A DNA stretch of 64,000 bases from SAR116 cluster bacterium AG-325-I21 (GCA_003282865.1 QBYK01000004.1:1-64000); one strand, 5' to 3'. Positions 17,342-27,491 are shown, counted from the first letter of the stretch. The notes: a model not told the origin generated them from the sequence alone. Numbers and translations are program-made.

Positions 17342-18847
17342 ATGTTTGATACGTTGAAAAGTAAATTAGCTGAAGTTTTTGACGGGCTTGCTCGTCGAGG
17401 AGCGCTTAGCGAGTCTGATGTTGGTGCCGCGCTTCGTGAAGTTCGGCTTGCTTTGCTTGATGCTGATGTTGCGTTGCCCGCGGTAAAAGCCTTTACAGAA
17501 AAAGTGCGTGAACAGGCGGTTGGTGTTGCTAGCATGCGGGCGGTCCGGCCTGATCAGCAGGTGATCAAGATTGTTCATGATGCGTTGATTGAGATGCTTG
17601 GTGGAGACGCTGAATCATTGAATATCTCAACGAACCCACCTTCGGTTATTCTTCTGGCCGGCTTACAAGGTTCTGGTAAAACAACGACGGCAGGCAAACT
17701 GGCCTTGCGCCTTCGGACACGTGATCGCAAAAAAGTGATGCTAGCCTCGCTTGATATAACCCGCCCGGCGGCGCGGGAACAATTGCGGATGCTTGGTGGT
17801 CAGGCCGGGGTTGGTGTGCTGAATGAGGTAGATGGCGAAAGCCCGGCGCAGATTGCCAAACGTGCTTTGCAAGCGGCAAAATTGCAAGCCTATGACGTTT
17901 TAATTCTTGATACGGCTGGCCGCCTGAGCATCAATGAAGTCTTGATGGCCGAACTTCGCGACATCAAAAAACTGACCAAGCCTCATGAAATCCTTTTAGT
18001 CGCTGACTCGATGACTGGTCAGGATGCCGTGAACACGGCCGAGGCCTTTCATAAGGCGGTTGGTTTAACGGGTATTGCGCTGACACGTCTTGATGGTGAT
18101 GCGCGAGGTGGTGCGGCTCTCTCAATGCGCCATGTCACTGGATGCCCAATCAAGCTGGCAGGTATTGGCGAAAAACAGGATGCGCTTGAAGATTTTGATC
18201 CGGCGCGCCTTGCTGGCCGCATTCTGGATATGGGCGATGTTGTCGCGCTGGTTGAGAAGGCAGCTGAGGCCATCGAAGTTGAAGAAGCTGAGAGACTGGC
18301 CAAACGCATGGCTAAGGGCCAGTTCGACATGAATGATTTTCTCACCCAAATTCGCCAGCTTCAAAAGATGGGTGGGTTCGGAGGCTTAATGGGTATGTTG
18401 CCCGGCATTGGTAAGATGCAAAAGCAAATTGCGGCTGCGGGCATTGATGACAGAATGATAAAAAGGCAAGAAGCCATCATTCTGTCGATGACGAAAAAGG
18501 AACGCATTTCTGTAGGGTTGCTGAATTCATCACGGCGCAAGCGTATTGCGGCCGGCTCGGGAACTTCGGTTCAAGAGGTGAATAAGCTGGTGAAACAATA
18601 TCAGGATATGGCTCGGATGATGAAAAAGCTTGGTGGCAAAACGGGCGCCGCAGCGATGAAGGCGATGCTTGGTGGTGCTGGGATTGGCGCTGTTGGAATG
18701 GGCAATGCCAGTGGCGTTCCAGATCTTAGTGTTTTATCACGCGGCCTTGGAAAAGGATTGGGCGGCGGTGTCGCACAGGGACTGGGAAGTGGTCTAGCCA
18801 ACGGATTACCCGGTTTGGGTGGCAAACCCGCCGGCAAGAAGAAATAG
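17342..18847 (+). CDS. ffh: Signal recognition particle protein Ffh (SRP54)
   Basis: A 501-residue SRP GTPase. N domain about 1-90, G1 GLQGSGKTTT (107-116), DTAGR, TRLDGDARGG, then the methionine-rich M domain with PGIGKMQKQ and the SRP-RNA/signal-sequence helices (RKRIAAGSGTSVQEVNKLVKQ). After the M domain comes a glycine-rich, low-complexity tail of about 50 residues ending GGKPAGKKK. It binds 4.5S RNA and nascent signal sequences. It heads the classical ffh-rpsP-rimM-trmD-rplS operon. The ATG follows a 198-bp gap containing an isolated TTGACA. Confidence 0.97.
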   Translation: MFDTLKSKLAEVFDGLARRGALSESDVGAALREVRLALLDADVALPAVKAFTEKVREQAVGVASMRAVRPDQQVIKIVHDALIEMLGGDAESLNISTNPPSVILLAGLQGSGKTTTAGKLALRLRTRDRKKVMLASLDITRPAAREQLRMLGGQAGVGVLNEVDGESPAQIAKRALQAAKLQAYDVLILDTAGRLSINEVLMAELRDIKKLTKPHEILLVADSMTGQDAVNTAEAFHKAVGLTGIALTRLDGDARGGAALSMRHVTGCPIKLAGIGEKQDALEDFDPARLAGRILDMGDVVALVEKAAEAIEVEEAERLAKRMAKGQFDMNDFLTQIRQLQKMGGFGGLMGMLPGIGKMQKQIAAAGIDDRMIKRQEAIILSMTKKERISVGLLNSSRRKRIAAGSGTSVQEVNKLVKQYQDMARMMKKLGGKTGAAAMKAMLGGAGIGAVGMGNASGVPDLSVLSRGLGKGLGGGVAQGLGSGLANGLPGLGGKPAGKKK

Positions 18848-18886
18848 GGTCTATAGACGACTAACGCCAATGAAAGGGATAAATTC

Positions 18887-19378
18887 ATGGCTTTAAAAAT
18901 CAGACTGGCACGCGGCGGTGCAAAAAAACGCCCATTTTATCGGATTGTTATTGCCGAAGCATCATCGCCACGTGATGGACGCTACGTGGAACGTGTTGGC
19001 ACCTATAACCCAATGGTTCCAAAAGAGCATGAACAGCGTATGACGTTGAATAGCGAGCGGATTAAATTCTGGCTTGGCAAAGGTGCCAAACCAACTGAGC
19101 GCGTTCACAAGATGCTTGCTGTGGCTGGACTTGTTGAACCTTTGGTCATTCGCGACCAGCCGAAGAAATCAGCGCCCGGCAAAAAGCGAGCAGAACGTGA
19201 AGCCGAAGCCGCCGAGGCTGCGGCTGAAACACCTACTGAAGAGGGCGCACCTGCTGAAGAAGCTGCGGCCGAAACACCTACTGAAGAGGGCGCACCCGCT
19301 GAAGAAGCTGCGGCTGAAACACCTATTGAAGAGGGCGCGTCCGCCAAAGAGGAAACCGACGGAAAGGCAGACAGCTAG
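18887..19378 (+). CDS. rpsP: 30S ribosomal protein S16 with acidic repeat tail
   Basis: The first 85-90 residues are canonical S16 ([41 protein letters not shown]), a primary-binding protein of the 30S body. The chain is 163 residues, about twice the usual length: after [15 protein letters not shown] comes a tail of three 15-residue Ala/Glu/Pro repeats (residues 111-155). Such tails occur in some alphaproteobacterial S16 proteins but their function is unknown. AAAGGGA precedes the ATG. The stop overlaps the rimM GTG by one base. Confidence 0.97.
   Translation: MALKIRLARGGAKKRPFYRIVIAEASSPRDGRYVERVGTYNPMVPKEHEQRMTLNSERIKFWLGKGAKPTERVHKMLAVAGLVEPLVIRDQPKKSAPGKKRAEREAEAAEAAAETPTEEGAPAEEAAAETPTEEGAPAEEAAAETPIEEGASAKEETDGKADS
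19217..19351 (+). repeat. Three tandem 45-bp repeats inside rpsP
   Basis: Units at 19217-19261, 19262-19306 and 19307-19351, each starting GCTGCGGC(T/C)GAAACACC. The first two differ at very few positions; the third diverges at its 3' end. All are in frame and encode AAAETPxEEGAxAxE. Near-identity at DNA level points to recent slippage or duplication. Confidence 0.95.
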
Positions 19379-19926
19379 TGTCATTTGGCAAGCTGCCAAT
19401 CGGTATGATTGTCGGTCCGCAGGGAATCGGGGGACATTTCAAGGTAAAGCCATTCACCGAGGCCCCCAAATCGCTATCGGTATACGGTCCTGTTACAACC
19501 GATAATGGCCAGCAACTGATGTTGCAAATCTTGTCGATTAATTCAAAAGGGCTTGCAATTGCTCGTGCTAACGGAGTTGATACACGAGACGCGGTCGAGT
19601 CCTTGCGCGGTGTGACTTTGTATGTCGCTCGGGAAAGCCTGCCAGAGCCCAGTGATGGCGAGTTCTATCATGCAGATTTGCTGGGGATGGAAGTGAAAAC
19701 GCAAGATGGTGCCCCGCTCGGTAGTTTGTTAGCGATTCATGATTTTGGTGCTGGGGAAGTTGCCGAGTTAGCACCTCGTAAAGGTCCAACGATAATGGTT
19801 CCTTTTGGCGGTGATCGGCTAATCGCTGTTGACATGGTGGCAAAAGAACTTTGCCTTTCATTGCCCGAGGGTTTGCTTGATGAAACCACTGTAGGTGATG
19901 AAACTAGTGGGGATAAAATTAGCTGA
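19378..19926 (+). CDS. rimM: Ribosome maturation factor RimM
   Basis: A 182-residue 30S maturation factor: an N-terminal RimM beta-barrel (IGMIVGPQGIGGHFKVKPFT) and a C-terminal PRC-barrel (YHADLLGMEVKTQDGAPLGSLLAIHDFGAGEV, IMVPFG). It binds S19 and assists 16S 3'-domain folding. The start is a GTG whose first base is the last base of the rpsP stop (TAGTG), so translation is probably coupled to rpsP. Confidence 0.93.
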   Translation: MSFGKLPIGMIVGPQGIGGHFKVKPFTEAPKSLSVYGPVTTDNGQQLMLQILSINSKGLAIARANGVDTRDAVESLRGVTLYVARESLPEPSDGEFYHADLLGMEVKTQDGAPLGSLLAIHDFGAGEVAELAPRKGPTIMVPFGGDRLIAVDMVAKELCLSLPEGLLDETTVGDETSGDKIS

Positions 19927-20002
19927 CGAGGCCAAAGAAATGAGGCTGAGTTGGAATGCCTGCACTTAGTAAGGATGGACAAACTGGGAAAGGATGGGTG
20001 CG

Positions 20003-20770
20003 ATGGCGAAAATGTCGCCCGAGTTGAACCAGGAAACCGACGGTCATACCGCTTTGCCCTTTTGGCAAGCAACGGTTTTAACGCTTTTCCCAGAAATGTT
20101 TCCCGGACCATTGGCACATTCATTGTCAGGAAAATCGTTAAATGAGGGCATTTGGTCGCTGAAAAAACTGGACATTCGCGAGTTTGCGCGCGATAAGCAT
20201 CGAACCGTAGACGATGCTCCCCTTGGCGGAGGCGCCGGTATGGTGTTAAAACCAGATGTCGTGGCAGCTGCGCTTGATGCTGTAAAAGACTGTCCGGGTC
20301 CAAGGATTTACCTTTCACCACGTGGCAGTGTACTGGATCAGGCGTTGGTTCATGATCTGGTTGCCGCAAAAGGTGTGGTACTTTTGTGTGGACGCTACGA
20401 AGGAGTCGATCAACGGGTGATCGAATCGGCCGATATGATGGAAGTCAGTGTCGGCGATTTTATTTTGTCGGGTGGTGAAATAGCTGCGCTGACATTGATG
20501 GATGCGGTGGTCCGCCTGCTGCCGGGTGTGATGGGCAAGGAATTGAGCCACCGCGAAGAAAGTTTTGAGACCGGGCTGCTGGAGCATTCGCACTTCACCC
20601 AGCCCCGTGTTTGGAATGGAATTGAAGCGCCAGAAATTCTGGCTTCAGGCCACCACCGCAAAATCGCTGAATGGCGACAGGCGGAGGCAGAAAAAGAGAC
20701 GCAGCGTCGCCGGCCGGATTTGTGGCAGCACTATCTGAACCAGTTGGCACTGCAAAAGAGTAAAAAGTGA
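20003..20770 (+). CDS. trmD: tRNA (guanine-37-N1)-methyltransferase TrmD
   Basis: A SPOUT-class methyltransferase of 255 residues that makes m1G37 and prevents +1 frameshifting. Visible are [13 protein letters not shown] near the N-terminus, the trefoil-knot SAM site [15 protein letters not shown] and [10 protein letters not shown], and the C-terminal tRNA-binding helices. I choose ATG 20003, nine bases after AAAGG; ATG 19994 abuts that sequence. About 20 N-terminal residues precede the family core. It lies 76 bp after rimM, in the standard order. Confidence 0.95.
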   Translation: MAKMSPELNQETDGHTALPFWQATVLTLFPEMFPGPLAHSLSGKSLNEGIWSLKKLDIREFARDKHRTVDDAPLGGGAGMVLKPDVVAAALDAVKDCPGPRIYLSPRGSVLDQALVHDLVAAKGVVLLCGRYEGVDQRVIESADMMEVSVGDFILSGGEIAALTLMDAVVRLLPGVMGKELSHREESFETGLLEHSHFTQPRVWNGIEAPEILASGHHRKIAEWRQAEAEKETQRRRPDLWQHYLNQLALQKSKK

Positions 20771-20849
20771 GTTACCTGCCATCAAGGGGCTACAGATCGG
20801 ATCCAGCATTCGGTCGGGGTAACACGGAACGGATGAAGGGAATCGGGCG

Positions 20850-21230
20850 TTGAACATCATTGACCGCATAGGCAATAAACAGATCGAAAATGTGCTTGGC
20901 CAACGGAAGTTGCCAGAATTTGCACCTGGTGACACGTTACGTGTTGATGTCAAAGTGATCGAAGGCACGCGCGAGCGTATCCAGGCCTTCGAAGGGGTCT
21001 GCATTGCGCGAAAAAGCAAAGGCGTAAATTCATCATTCACCGTTCGGAAAATTTCCTACGGTGAAGGTGTTGAGCGTGTGTTTCCAACCCATGCTCCGCA
21101 AGTTGCCGGTGTGACTGTTATGCGGCGTGGACGGGTTCGTCGTGCCAAGCTATATTATTTGCGTGGCCGGACTGGTAAGGCAGCGCGTATCGCTGAAAAA
21201 ACAACCTATCGCGAGGCGTCATCTTCTTAA
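20850..21230 (+). CDS. rplS: 50S ribosomal protein L19
   Basis: A 126-residue L19: [27 protein letters not shown], the [18 protein letters not shown] segment and [23 protein letters not shown] at the end. It sits at the 30S-50S interface near bridge B8. The start must be TTG 20850 (reading MNIIDRIG), since no in-frame ATG or GTG fits; a six-codon ORF (ATG 20833) ends in a TGA that overlaps this TTG. Last gene of the SRP/ribosome operon. Confidence 0.95.
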   Translation: MNIIDRIGNKQIENVLGQRKLPEFAPGDTLRVDVKVIEGTRERIQAFEGVCIARKSKGVNSSFTVRKISYGEGVERVFPTHAPQVAGVTVMRRGRVRRAKLYYLRGRTGKAARIAEKTTYREASSS

Positions 21231-21287
21231 ATCGTCCGACTGGCCTTGTGAGATGACCTCCTCGCCGGTAGCAAACAGGAGAATGCT

Positions 21288-22691
21288 ATGTCGGCTCCAA
21301 AAACTTTATTTGATAAGATCTGGGATGCGCATGTCGTGCATCAGCAAGATGATGGTACATGCCTGATTTACATTGATCGGCATCTTGTTCATGAAGTGAC
21401 AAGTCCGCAGGCCTTCGAGGGTCTTCGAAACAATCACAGGGTGGTGCGTGCACCGAATCGTACACTTGCCGTTGCTGACCACAATATCCCAACAACGGAC
21501 CGTTCCGTTGGTATTGAAGACGAAGAAAGCCGAATTCAGGTTGAAGCCCTAGAAAAAAATGCGGCTGACTTTGGTGTTCCTTATTTTGCAATGGATGATA
21601 TCCGTCAGGGCATTGTTCATGTTATTGGTCCAGAGCAGGGTTTTACTCTTCCTGGGATGACCATTGTTTGCGGGGACTCGCACACCGCAACGCATGGGGC
21701 GTTTGGCGCTCTCGCTTTTGGCATTGGCACATCTGAAGTTGAGCACGTTCTGGCCACACAGACATTGATCCAAAAGCCAGCCAAGAATATGCGTATCAGA
21801 GTTGATGGTGAACTTGCCGATGGTGTAACTGCTAAGGATGTGATCCTGGCTATTATAAGTAAAATCGGAACAGCCGGCGGTACGGGCCATGTGATGGAAT
21901 TTGCTGGATCGGTTATTCGCGGTCTGTCGATGGAAGGCCGCATGACAGTTTGTAATATGGCCATTGAAGCTGGCGCGCGTGCTGGAATGATTGCACCAGA
22001 CGAAGTAACATATGATTATTTAGCCGATCGCCCAATGACCCCAAAGGGTCAAAACTGGGATAACGCTGTCGCCTATTGGCAAACTTTGCCATCCGATATC
22101 GATGCTAGCTATAATACTGAGATCATTCTCCCAGCCGAAGATATTGCTCCAACTGTTACCTGGGGAACAAGCCCTGAAGACGCTCTGGCAATCACTGAGA
22201 GTGTTCCAAACCCGGAATGTGAGAAAGACGTCAGCAAACGTTCAAAGATGGAAAGGGCGATTGCCTACATGGGCCTGACACCGGGCCAAAGGTTGACTGA
22301 TATTAAAGTTGATACAGTTTTTATCGGCTCGTGCACAAACAGTCGTATTGAAGATCTTCGTGCCGCTGCGGCACTAGCCCAAGGTCGCAAGGTTGCAGAC
22401 GGGATGCGTGCACTTGTGGTTCCAGGATCAGGGCTTGTCAAAGAACAGGCTGAAGCCGAAGGGCTGGATAAGGTTTTTGTCGCTGCTGGTTTTGAGTGGC
22501 GTGAGCCGGGCTGTTCAATGTGCCTTGCCATGAATGCTGATAAACTGACCGATGGCGAGCGCTGCGCATCGACTTCAAATCGGAATTTTGAAGGCCGTCA
22601 GGGCCGTGGTGGCCGCACCCACCTTGTCAGTCCCCAAATGGCTGTTGCTGCCGCATTGTCTGGGCATCTTACCGATGCCCGAAAAATTTGA
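21288..22691 (+). CDS. leuC: 3-isopropylmalate dehydratase, large subunit
   Basis: A 467-residue aconitase-family subunit. The 4Fe-4S cluster ligands are seen in [14 protein letters not shown] and [37 protein letters not shown] is the signature substrate region. With LeuD it isomerises 2- to 3-isopropylmalate in leucine synthesis. CAGGAG precedes the ATG. First gene of leuC-leuD-leuB-asd, 57 bp after rplS; neither a leader peptide nor an attenuator was recognised. Confidence 0.97.
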   Translation: MSAPKTLFDKIWDAHVVHQQDDGTCLIYIDRHLVHEVTSPQAFEGLRNNHRVVRAPNRTLAVADHNIPTTDRSVGIEDEESRIQVEALEKNAADFGVPYFAMDDIRQGIVHVIGPEQGFTLPGMTIVCGDSHTATHGAFGALAFGIGTSEVEHVLATQTLIQKPAKNMRIRVDGELADGVTAKDVILAIISKIGTAGGTGHVMEFAGSVIRGLSMEGRMTVCNMAIEAGARAGMIAPDEVTYDYLADRPMTPKGQNWDNAVAYWQTLPSDIDASYNTEIILPAEDIAPTVTWGTSPEDALAITESVPNPECEKDVSKRSKMERAIAYMGLTPGQRLTDIKVDTVFIGSCTNSRIEDLRAAAALAQGRKVADGMRALVVPGSGLVKEQAEAEGLDKVFVAAGFEWREPGCSMCLAMNADKLTDGERCASTSNRNFEGRQGRGGRTHLVSPQMAVAAALSGHLTDARKI

Positions 22692-22710
22692 GCGGAAAAG
22701 GAGCAATCTT

Positions 22711-23316
22711 ATGCAAAAATTTGAAAAATTGACTGGCGTTGCTGCGCCGTTGGATATTTTGAATATTGATACAGATATGATCATTCCAAAGCAGTTTTTG
22801 AAAACTATAAAAAGATCTGGCCTGGGTAAAAACTTGTTTGACGAAATGCGTTTTAATTTGGATGGAAGCGAGATTGGTGATTTTGTGTTAAATCAGGCGC
22901 CGTATCGGAATGCAGAAATTCTGGTTGCTGGCGATAATTTTGGTTGCGGGTCGAGTCGCGAGCATGCACCATGGGCTCTGCTTGATTTCGGCGTTCGTTG
23001 TGTGATTTCAACAAGTTTCGCAGACATATTTTATAATAATTGTTTTAAGAACGGTATTCTACCCATCGTCGTCAGCGCTGATGAACGCAACGCTTTGATG
23101 GCCGATGCCACAGATAGAGAGAATCCGGAACTAACGGTCGATTTGTCCAATCAGACGATCCAGCGACCAAACGGCCCAACCGTGTCATTTGATATTGATC
23201 CTTTCCGCAAGCAATGCCTTCTGGAAGGTCTTGATGATATTGGCCTGACCCTTGAAAAAGCAGGTGACATTGACCAATTCGAGGCGAGACGCGATCAAAA
23301 TCAGCCGTGGTTGTAA
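22711..23316 (+). CDS. leuD: 3-isopropylmalate dehydratase, small subunit
   Basis: A 201-residue swivel-domain subunit: [23 protein letters not shown] near the start and [24 protein letters not shown] as the active-site segment. It pairs with LeuC to complete the catalytic cleft. ATG 22711 is preceded by AAGGAG and gives the standard length; the reading frame is open a further 159 bases upstream inside leuC but that extension does not resemble LeuD. Twenty bases separate it from leuC. Confidence 0.97.
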   Translation: MQKFEKLTGVAAPLDILNIDTDMIIPKQFLKTIKRSGLGKNLFDEMRFNLDGSEIGDFVLNQAPYRNAEILVAGDNFGCGSSREHAPWALLDFGVRCVISTSFADIFYNNCFKNGILPIVVSADERNALMADATDRENPELTVDLSNQTIQRPNGPTVSFDIDPFRKQCLLEGLDDIGLTLEKAGDIDQFEARRDQNQPWL

Positions 23317-23358
23317 ATAGACCGTCTTTTATAAAACCGCAGGTTTAAGGAAAAGAAG

Positions 23359-24471
23359 ATGGCGTCTAACCGTAAAATAATGGTATTGCCCGGCGATGGA
23401 ATTGGCAATGAGGTAATGCAAGCCAATATGAAACTCATTGACTGGCTGTCAAAACATCGCAGTATAGGTTTTGATATATCCGAAGGGCTCGTTGGTGGGG
23501 CTGCCTATGATGTGCACGGCACCCCATTGACCGATGAAACCCTTGCCGAGGCAATGGCCAGTGACGCGGTTCTTTTTGGTGCTGTCGGGGCGCCAGAATA
23601 TGATGATGTTCCATTTGAGGTTCGCCCCGAGGCAGGTTTGCTTCGGTTGCGGAAGGAATTAGACCTTTTTGCCAATTTACGCCCTGCCATGGTGTTCCCA
23701 ACATTGGTTAATGCGTCAACGTTAAAGCCCGATGTGGTATCAGGGCTAGATATTATGATTCTCCGTGAATTATGCGGTGGGTCTTACTTTGCCGAACCGC
23801 GTGGTATTGATGATATGGGTAGTGGCGTAAAAAAAGGTTATGATACAAACGCTTATACAACCCCTGAAATTGAGCGAATTGGACGTGTTGGGATGGAGCT
23901 TGCACGCAAACGTGATGGTCGTTTGACATCAGTTGAAAAGGCTAATGTTATGCACTCGGGTGTTTTGTGGCGGCAGGTTATGACAGCACTTCATAAGGCT
24001 GAAGGTGACGGCGTGAAGCTTAGCCACATGTATGCTGATAATTGCGCCATGCAGTTAGTCCGTAATCCAAAGCAGTTCGACGTAATTGTAACTGATAACC
24101 TGTTTGGTGACCTTTTATCGGATTGTGCCGCCATGCTCACGGGATCGCTTGGCATGCTGCCATCTGCATCGCTTGGCCAGCCAGATCCTGCAACTGGCCT
24201 GCCCAAGGCAATGTATGAACCAGTTCATGGATCAGCACCAGATATTGCTGGAAAAGACCTCGCCAACCCTTTGGCACAGTTCCTTAGTTTTGCCATGATG
24301 ATGCGCTATAGCTTTGATCAAGGAGATGAAGCTGATTTGGTAGAGCAGGCTGTTAATATGGCTCTTGAAAACAAACGGACGGGCGACATTATGGCACCGG
24401 GTTGCGAGCAGACGGGAACCGAAGGTATGACCAAAGCTGTACTTGACGCAATGGATCGTTTGGGTCGTTAA
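23359..24471 (+). CDS. leuB: 3-isopropylmalate dehydrogenase
   Basis: A 370-residue isocitrate/isopropylmalate dehydrogenase family enzyme. It shows [11 protein letters not shown] near the start, [16 protein letters not shown] (substrate arginines), [15 protein letters not shown] (catalytic Lys) and the cofactor segment [18 protein letters not shown], which indicates NAD use. It oxidises and decarboxylates 3-isopropylmalate to 2-oxoisocaproate. The start follows AAGGAAAAGAAG. Third gene of the leu operon. Confidence 0.97.
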   Translation: MASNRKIMVLPGDGIGNEVMQANMKLIDWLSKHRSIGFDISEGLVGGAAYDVHGTPLTDETLAEAMASDAVLFGAVGAPEYDDVPFEVRPEAGLLRLRKELDLFANLRPAMVFPTLVNASTLKPDVVSGLDIMILRELCGGSYFAEPRGIDDMGSGVKKGYDTNAYTTPEIERIGRVGMELARKRDGRLTSVEKANVMHSGVLWRQVMTALHKAEGDGVKLSHMYADNCAMQLVRNPKQFDVIVTDNLFGDLLSDCAAMLTGSLGMLPSASLGQPDPATGLPKAMYEPVHGSAPDIAGKDLANPLAQFLSFAMMMRYSFDQGDEADLVEQAVNMALENKRTGDIMAPGCEQTGTEGMTKAVLDAMDRLGR

Positions 24472-24556
24472 ATAACATCTCCATTTTTTTGATGGCGCGC
24501 TCAACTTCGTTCTACTTCAAAGTATGGATTTTGGGCATCGATATGAGGATACCACC

Positions 24557-25591
24557 ATGGGGTATAAAGTTGCTGTTGTAGGCGCGACAGGTGCGGTTGG
24601 CCGTGAAATGTTGCAAACTTTGGCTGAGCGGAATTTTCCGGCGGATAAAGTTTATGCACTGGCATCGTCAAAGTCTACTGGTCAAGAAGTATCATACGGG
24701 GATGATAAAGTCTTGACTGTTGAAGCGCTTGATAAGTTTGACTTTGCTAAAGCTGAAATTGCACTGTTTTCAGCTGGAGGTGATACGGCCAAAACCTACG
24801 CACCGATCGCAGGTCAGGCTGGCTGTCTTGTTATTGATAATTCATCTGCGTTTCGTATGGATGTTGATGTGCCATTGATGGTACCGGAGGTAAATCCGGG
24901 CAGTGTTGCGTCCTGCCTGACGGAGAACGGTGGGCGTAATATCATTGCTAATCCAAATTGCTCGACAGCCCAGCTGGTGGTAGCCCTCAAACCGCTTCAT
25001 GATGCGTTTATGGTCAAACGGGTTGTTGTTTCAACTTATCAGGCGGTATCGGGAGCAGGCCGGCCAGCTATGGATGAATTATTTAATCAGACAAAGGGCA
25101 TCTATGTGAATGATACGGTGCAACCGGAAATTTTTACCAAGCAGATTGCTTTTAACGCGATCCCTCATATTGATGTTTTCCTTGATGACGGCTTTACCAG
25201 GGAAGAATGGAAAATGACTGCCGAGACCAAGAAAATCTTGGACCCGACCATTGAGCTTGTTGCGCATTGTGTGCGAATTCCAGTTTTTGTTGGTCATAGC
25301 GAGGCGGTCTTTATTGAGACGGAAAGGCCTATGACTGAAAAAGCTGTACGAAATCTTCTGAACGAAGCGCCCGGTGTTATTGTGGTTGATCATCGGGCGA
25401 ATGAGGGTTACGTAACGCCGCATGAAGCTGCGGGTGAAGATGCTGTTTATATTAGCCGTATTCGCCAAGATCCTACCGTGCCAAACGGCATGGTGTTCTG
25501 GTGCGTGTCTGATAATCTTAGAAAAGGCGCTGCATTGAATTCTGTTCAAATTGCTGAATTGATTGCTGCGCAAGATATTCGTGGGCGCTAG
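24557..25591 (+). CDS. asd: Aspartate-semialdehyde dehydrogenase
   Basis: A 344-residue enzyme reducing aspartyl-phosphate to the semialdehyde that feeds lysine/DAP, threonine and methionine. It opens MGYKVAVVGATGAVGREML (NADP-binding), carries the nucleophile in NPNCSTAQLV (Cys135), STYQAVSGAG, and the catalytic-His region CVRIPVFVGHSEAV. GAGGAT precedes ATG 24557; the in-frame ATG 24524 would add 11 unrelated residues. leuCDB-asd adjacency is common in alphaproteobacteria. It converges on pdxY with only 28 bp between. Confidence 0.97.
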   Translation: MGYKVAVVGATGAVGREMLQTLAERNFPADKVYALASSKSTGQEVSYGDDKVLTVEALDKFDFAKAEIALFSAGGDTAKTYAPIAGQAGCLVIDNSSAFRMDVDVPLMVPEVNPGSVASCLTENGGRNIIANPNCSTAQLVVALKPLHDAFMVKRVVVSTYQAVSGAGRPAMDELFNQTKGIYVNDTVQPEIFTKQIAFNAIPHIDVFLDDGFTREEWKMTAETKKILDPTIELVAHCVRIPVFVGHSEAVFIETERPMTEKAVRNLLNEAPGVIVVDHRANEGYVTPHEAAGEDAVYISRIRQDPTVPNGMVFWCVSDNLRKGAALNSVQIAELIAAQDIRGR

Positions 25592-25619
25592 CTATTGTTC
25601 AATTGGCACTTGGGTAATT

Positions 25620-26441
25620 TCACAATTTTGGTATCGGTTTTAACAGATCGATGTTTTCCAATAATTTGATTTCTAAGTGATTGTTGCTACGGTCAATTAT
25701 GGCATGCGCCTGTGCGCTGGCAGCTTTAAAGCTGTTGTTGACAGAATGGCCAGACGCAAGCCAGCTTGCAAATATTGTTGTTAGTAAATCACCACCTCCA
25801 GCTATTCCGCTAGTTCGTTTTTGGAAGGACATATCAACAAGGTCAGTTTGACTAATCAAACGATCATGAATGCTGTTATCGGTATGGTTAATGCCAGTAA
25901 CTAAAACACCGTTGAGATGAGGGTATTGTTCTAGGAGATGCCGAGCCGCTTTATCAGCGCTCGGCACATCTTCTACCGTCTGGCCAGATAGGAGTTCAAG
26001 TTCAAACTGATTGGGCGTGACAAAGTTAGCTAGCGGTAACAAATTATCACGCATTACTTTAACTAGTTTGTTGTCAACATAGATACGACCATTATCGCCA
26101 AGCACTGGATCAAGAATATAAGATCCCTCTTTTTGCTCTAGTTGCCAGGTGTTAATCAACTGAAAGATGGCATTGACCTGTGTGAGGGCGCCCAGATAAC
26201 CGGTGATAACAGTTCCGATAGTTTTTAATCTCCCCAGAGTCGGTAAAGCGCCAAGAATTGCATCAAAAGTGGCATCCGGCATTGGTCCTCCAGCGAACAA
26301 ACCGTAGCCTGGATGAGCCGCAAGAGCAACTGTATTCACCAGTAAAGGCTGGTGCCCAAGATGGATAATCACCGGCCCAGCAACATTATTGCCAACGAAC
26401 CCAACTGTGACGGTGGACTGAATTGATAAGATCTGTTCCAT
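25620..26441 (-). CDS. pdxY: Pyridoxal kinase, PdxY-like
   Basis: A 273-residue ribokinase-superfamily protein with the pyridoxal-kinase opening ILSIQSTVTVGFVGNNVA, the YILDPVLGDNG segment (phosphate and metal site), TPNQFELELLSG and a C-terminal GIAGGGDLLTTIFASW containing the catalytic Asp of the anion hole. It phosphorylates pyridoxal in B6 salvage. The glycine-rich motif reads GGGDLL rather than the usual GTGD, a mild deviation. It is a single gene facing asd and divergent from sdhC. Confidence 0.85.
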   Translation of the reverse strand: MEQILSIQSTVTVGFVGNNVAGPVIIHLGHQPLLVNTVALAAHPGYGLFAGGPMPDATFDAILGALPTLGRLKTIGTVITGYLGALTQVNAIFQLINTWQLEQKEGSYILDPVLGDNGRIYVDNKLVKVMRDNLLPLANFVTPNQFELELLSGQTVEDVPSADKAARHLLEQYPHLNGVLVTGINHTDNSIHDRLISQTDLVDMSFQKRTSGIAGGGDLLTTIFASWLASGHSVNNSFKAASAQAHAIIDRSNNHLEIKLLENIDLLKPIPKL

Positions 26442-26583
26442 TAAGATTTGTTGTGCCGCGCTTTTGGCAAAAAGGCAAATGCAATTAAATCAGATAAATT
26501 TGGAAAAAATTTTACAATGATGCGGACGTTCGGTTGGGTTGTTGTTAGGGAGTAATTTTGGAGACAGATTTTTTCCTTACGCA

Positions 26584-26612
26584 TTGACTATTTGAGACTG
26601 GTATCTCATATA
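26584..26612 (+). promoter_or_regulatory. Candidate sigma-70 promoter for sdhCDAB
   Basis: TTGACT (26584-26589), a 17-bp spacer, then CATATA (26607-26612, running into TATAAC). The element lies about 65 bp upstream of the sdhC ATG in the 237-bp gap between divergent pdxY and sdhC. Predicted from sequence pattern only. Confidence 0.45.
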
Positions 26613-26678
26613 ACAACAATAATAGGCTAGAATCTAGATACTCTATTTTTTCGCCTGAACTCTATTTTGAGGGCCCAA

Positions 26679-27050
26679 ATGGCAAAGCCTCGTCCATTAT
26701 CACCGCATCTTCAGGTTTACCAGCCCCAGTTAACATCGGTAATGTCGATTATGCATCGTGCTAGCGGTGCGGTACTCGCGACTGGCAGTTTCATGTTAGT
26801 AGTTTGGCTGACCGCGCTTGCGGCAGGAGACGATGTTTTTGGTTTCGTTACGGCTGCGTTGCATCATCCAATTGGACAGTTGGTTTTGTTTGGCTACTCG
26901 TTAGCGCTCGTTTATCATGGTTTAAACGGTGTTCGTCATTTGTCGTGGGATTTGCGGATTGGCCTGGAGATTAGGCAGGTCTATCTATCTGGTTATCTGG
27001 TGCTTGGTCTTACCTTTACAGTGACTGCAGCGCTATGGCTTTTAGTGTAA
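26679..27050 (+). CDS. sdhC: Succinate dehydrogenase cytochrome b556 subunit
   Basis: A 123-residue membrane anchor of complex II with RPLSPHLQVYQPQLTSVMSIMHRASGA (quinone-site Ser/Arg), three transmembrane helices and the haem-ligand region YHGLNGVRHLSWD. GAGGG lies 5 bases before ATG 26679; the in-frame TTG 26667 overlaps that purine tract. Order sdhC-D-A-B is complete. Confidence 0.95.
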   Translation: MAKPRPLSPHLQVYQPQLTSVMSIMHRASGAVLATGSFMLVVWLTALAAGDDVFGFVTAALHHPIGQLVLFGYSLALVYHGLNGVRHLSWDLRIGLEIRQVYLSGYLVLGLTFTVTAALWLLV

Positions 27051-27063
27051 AAAGGGACTGGTC

Positions 27064-27426
27064 ATGGCAAACCTATCTGCACGACATACGCGTGAACCTG
27101 GATATGGTCATTGGCGCTGGCAGCGTATAAGTGCGATAATAACACTGATCTTGATGGTCTATTTTACCTATCTTATGGCTTCGCTGGGACCGCTTAGTTA
27201 TACGGAAGCCCTTAGCTTTGTTGCGACGCCGCACCAGGGGGTTGCTCTTGGGCTGTTGGTGATTGTGGGTCTCTTCCATGCGGCGCTCGGCGTGCAAATG
27301 ATTATTGAGGATTATATCCCGCTTGCCAGTGGCCGTTTGGCGCTGGTGGTCATGGCGAGGGGCGTTTTCGCCATTGCTTCTTTGGTGAATCTTATTGCGG
27401 TTGGTCATATAATGGGATGGATATAG
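27064..27426 (+). CDS. sdhD: Succinate dehydrogenase hydrophobic membrane anchor subunit
   Basis: A 120-residue three-helix subunit: [18 protein letters not shown], a second helix with [14 protein letters not shown] (haem/quinone-proximal His and Asp-Tyr) and a third helix at the C-terminus. It anchors SdhAB with SdhC. Thirteen bases after sdhC and 65 before the chosen sdhA start. Confidence 0.94.
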   Translation: MANLSARHTREPGYGHWRWQRISAIITLILMVYFTYLMASLGPLSYTEALSFVATPHQGVALGLLVIVGLFHAALGVQMIIEDYIPLASGRLALVVMARGVFAIASLVNLIAVGHIMGWI

Positions 27427-27491
27427 GGGGCAGTGTAAAGTTCAGTATTGGATATATCAGCGAAACTGTCGCGAAGAAAAGGTTGAAGTTA

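Noticed and set aside
22552-22710. Upstream extension of leuD inside leuC
   Set aside because: The frame is open by chance; LeuD length, family start and the AAGGAG site all place the start at 22711.
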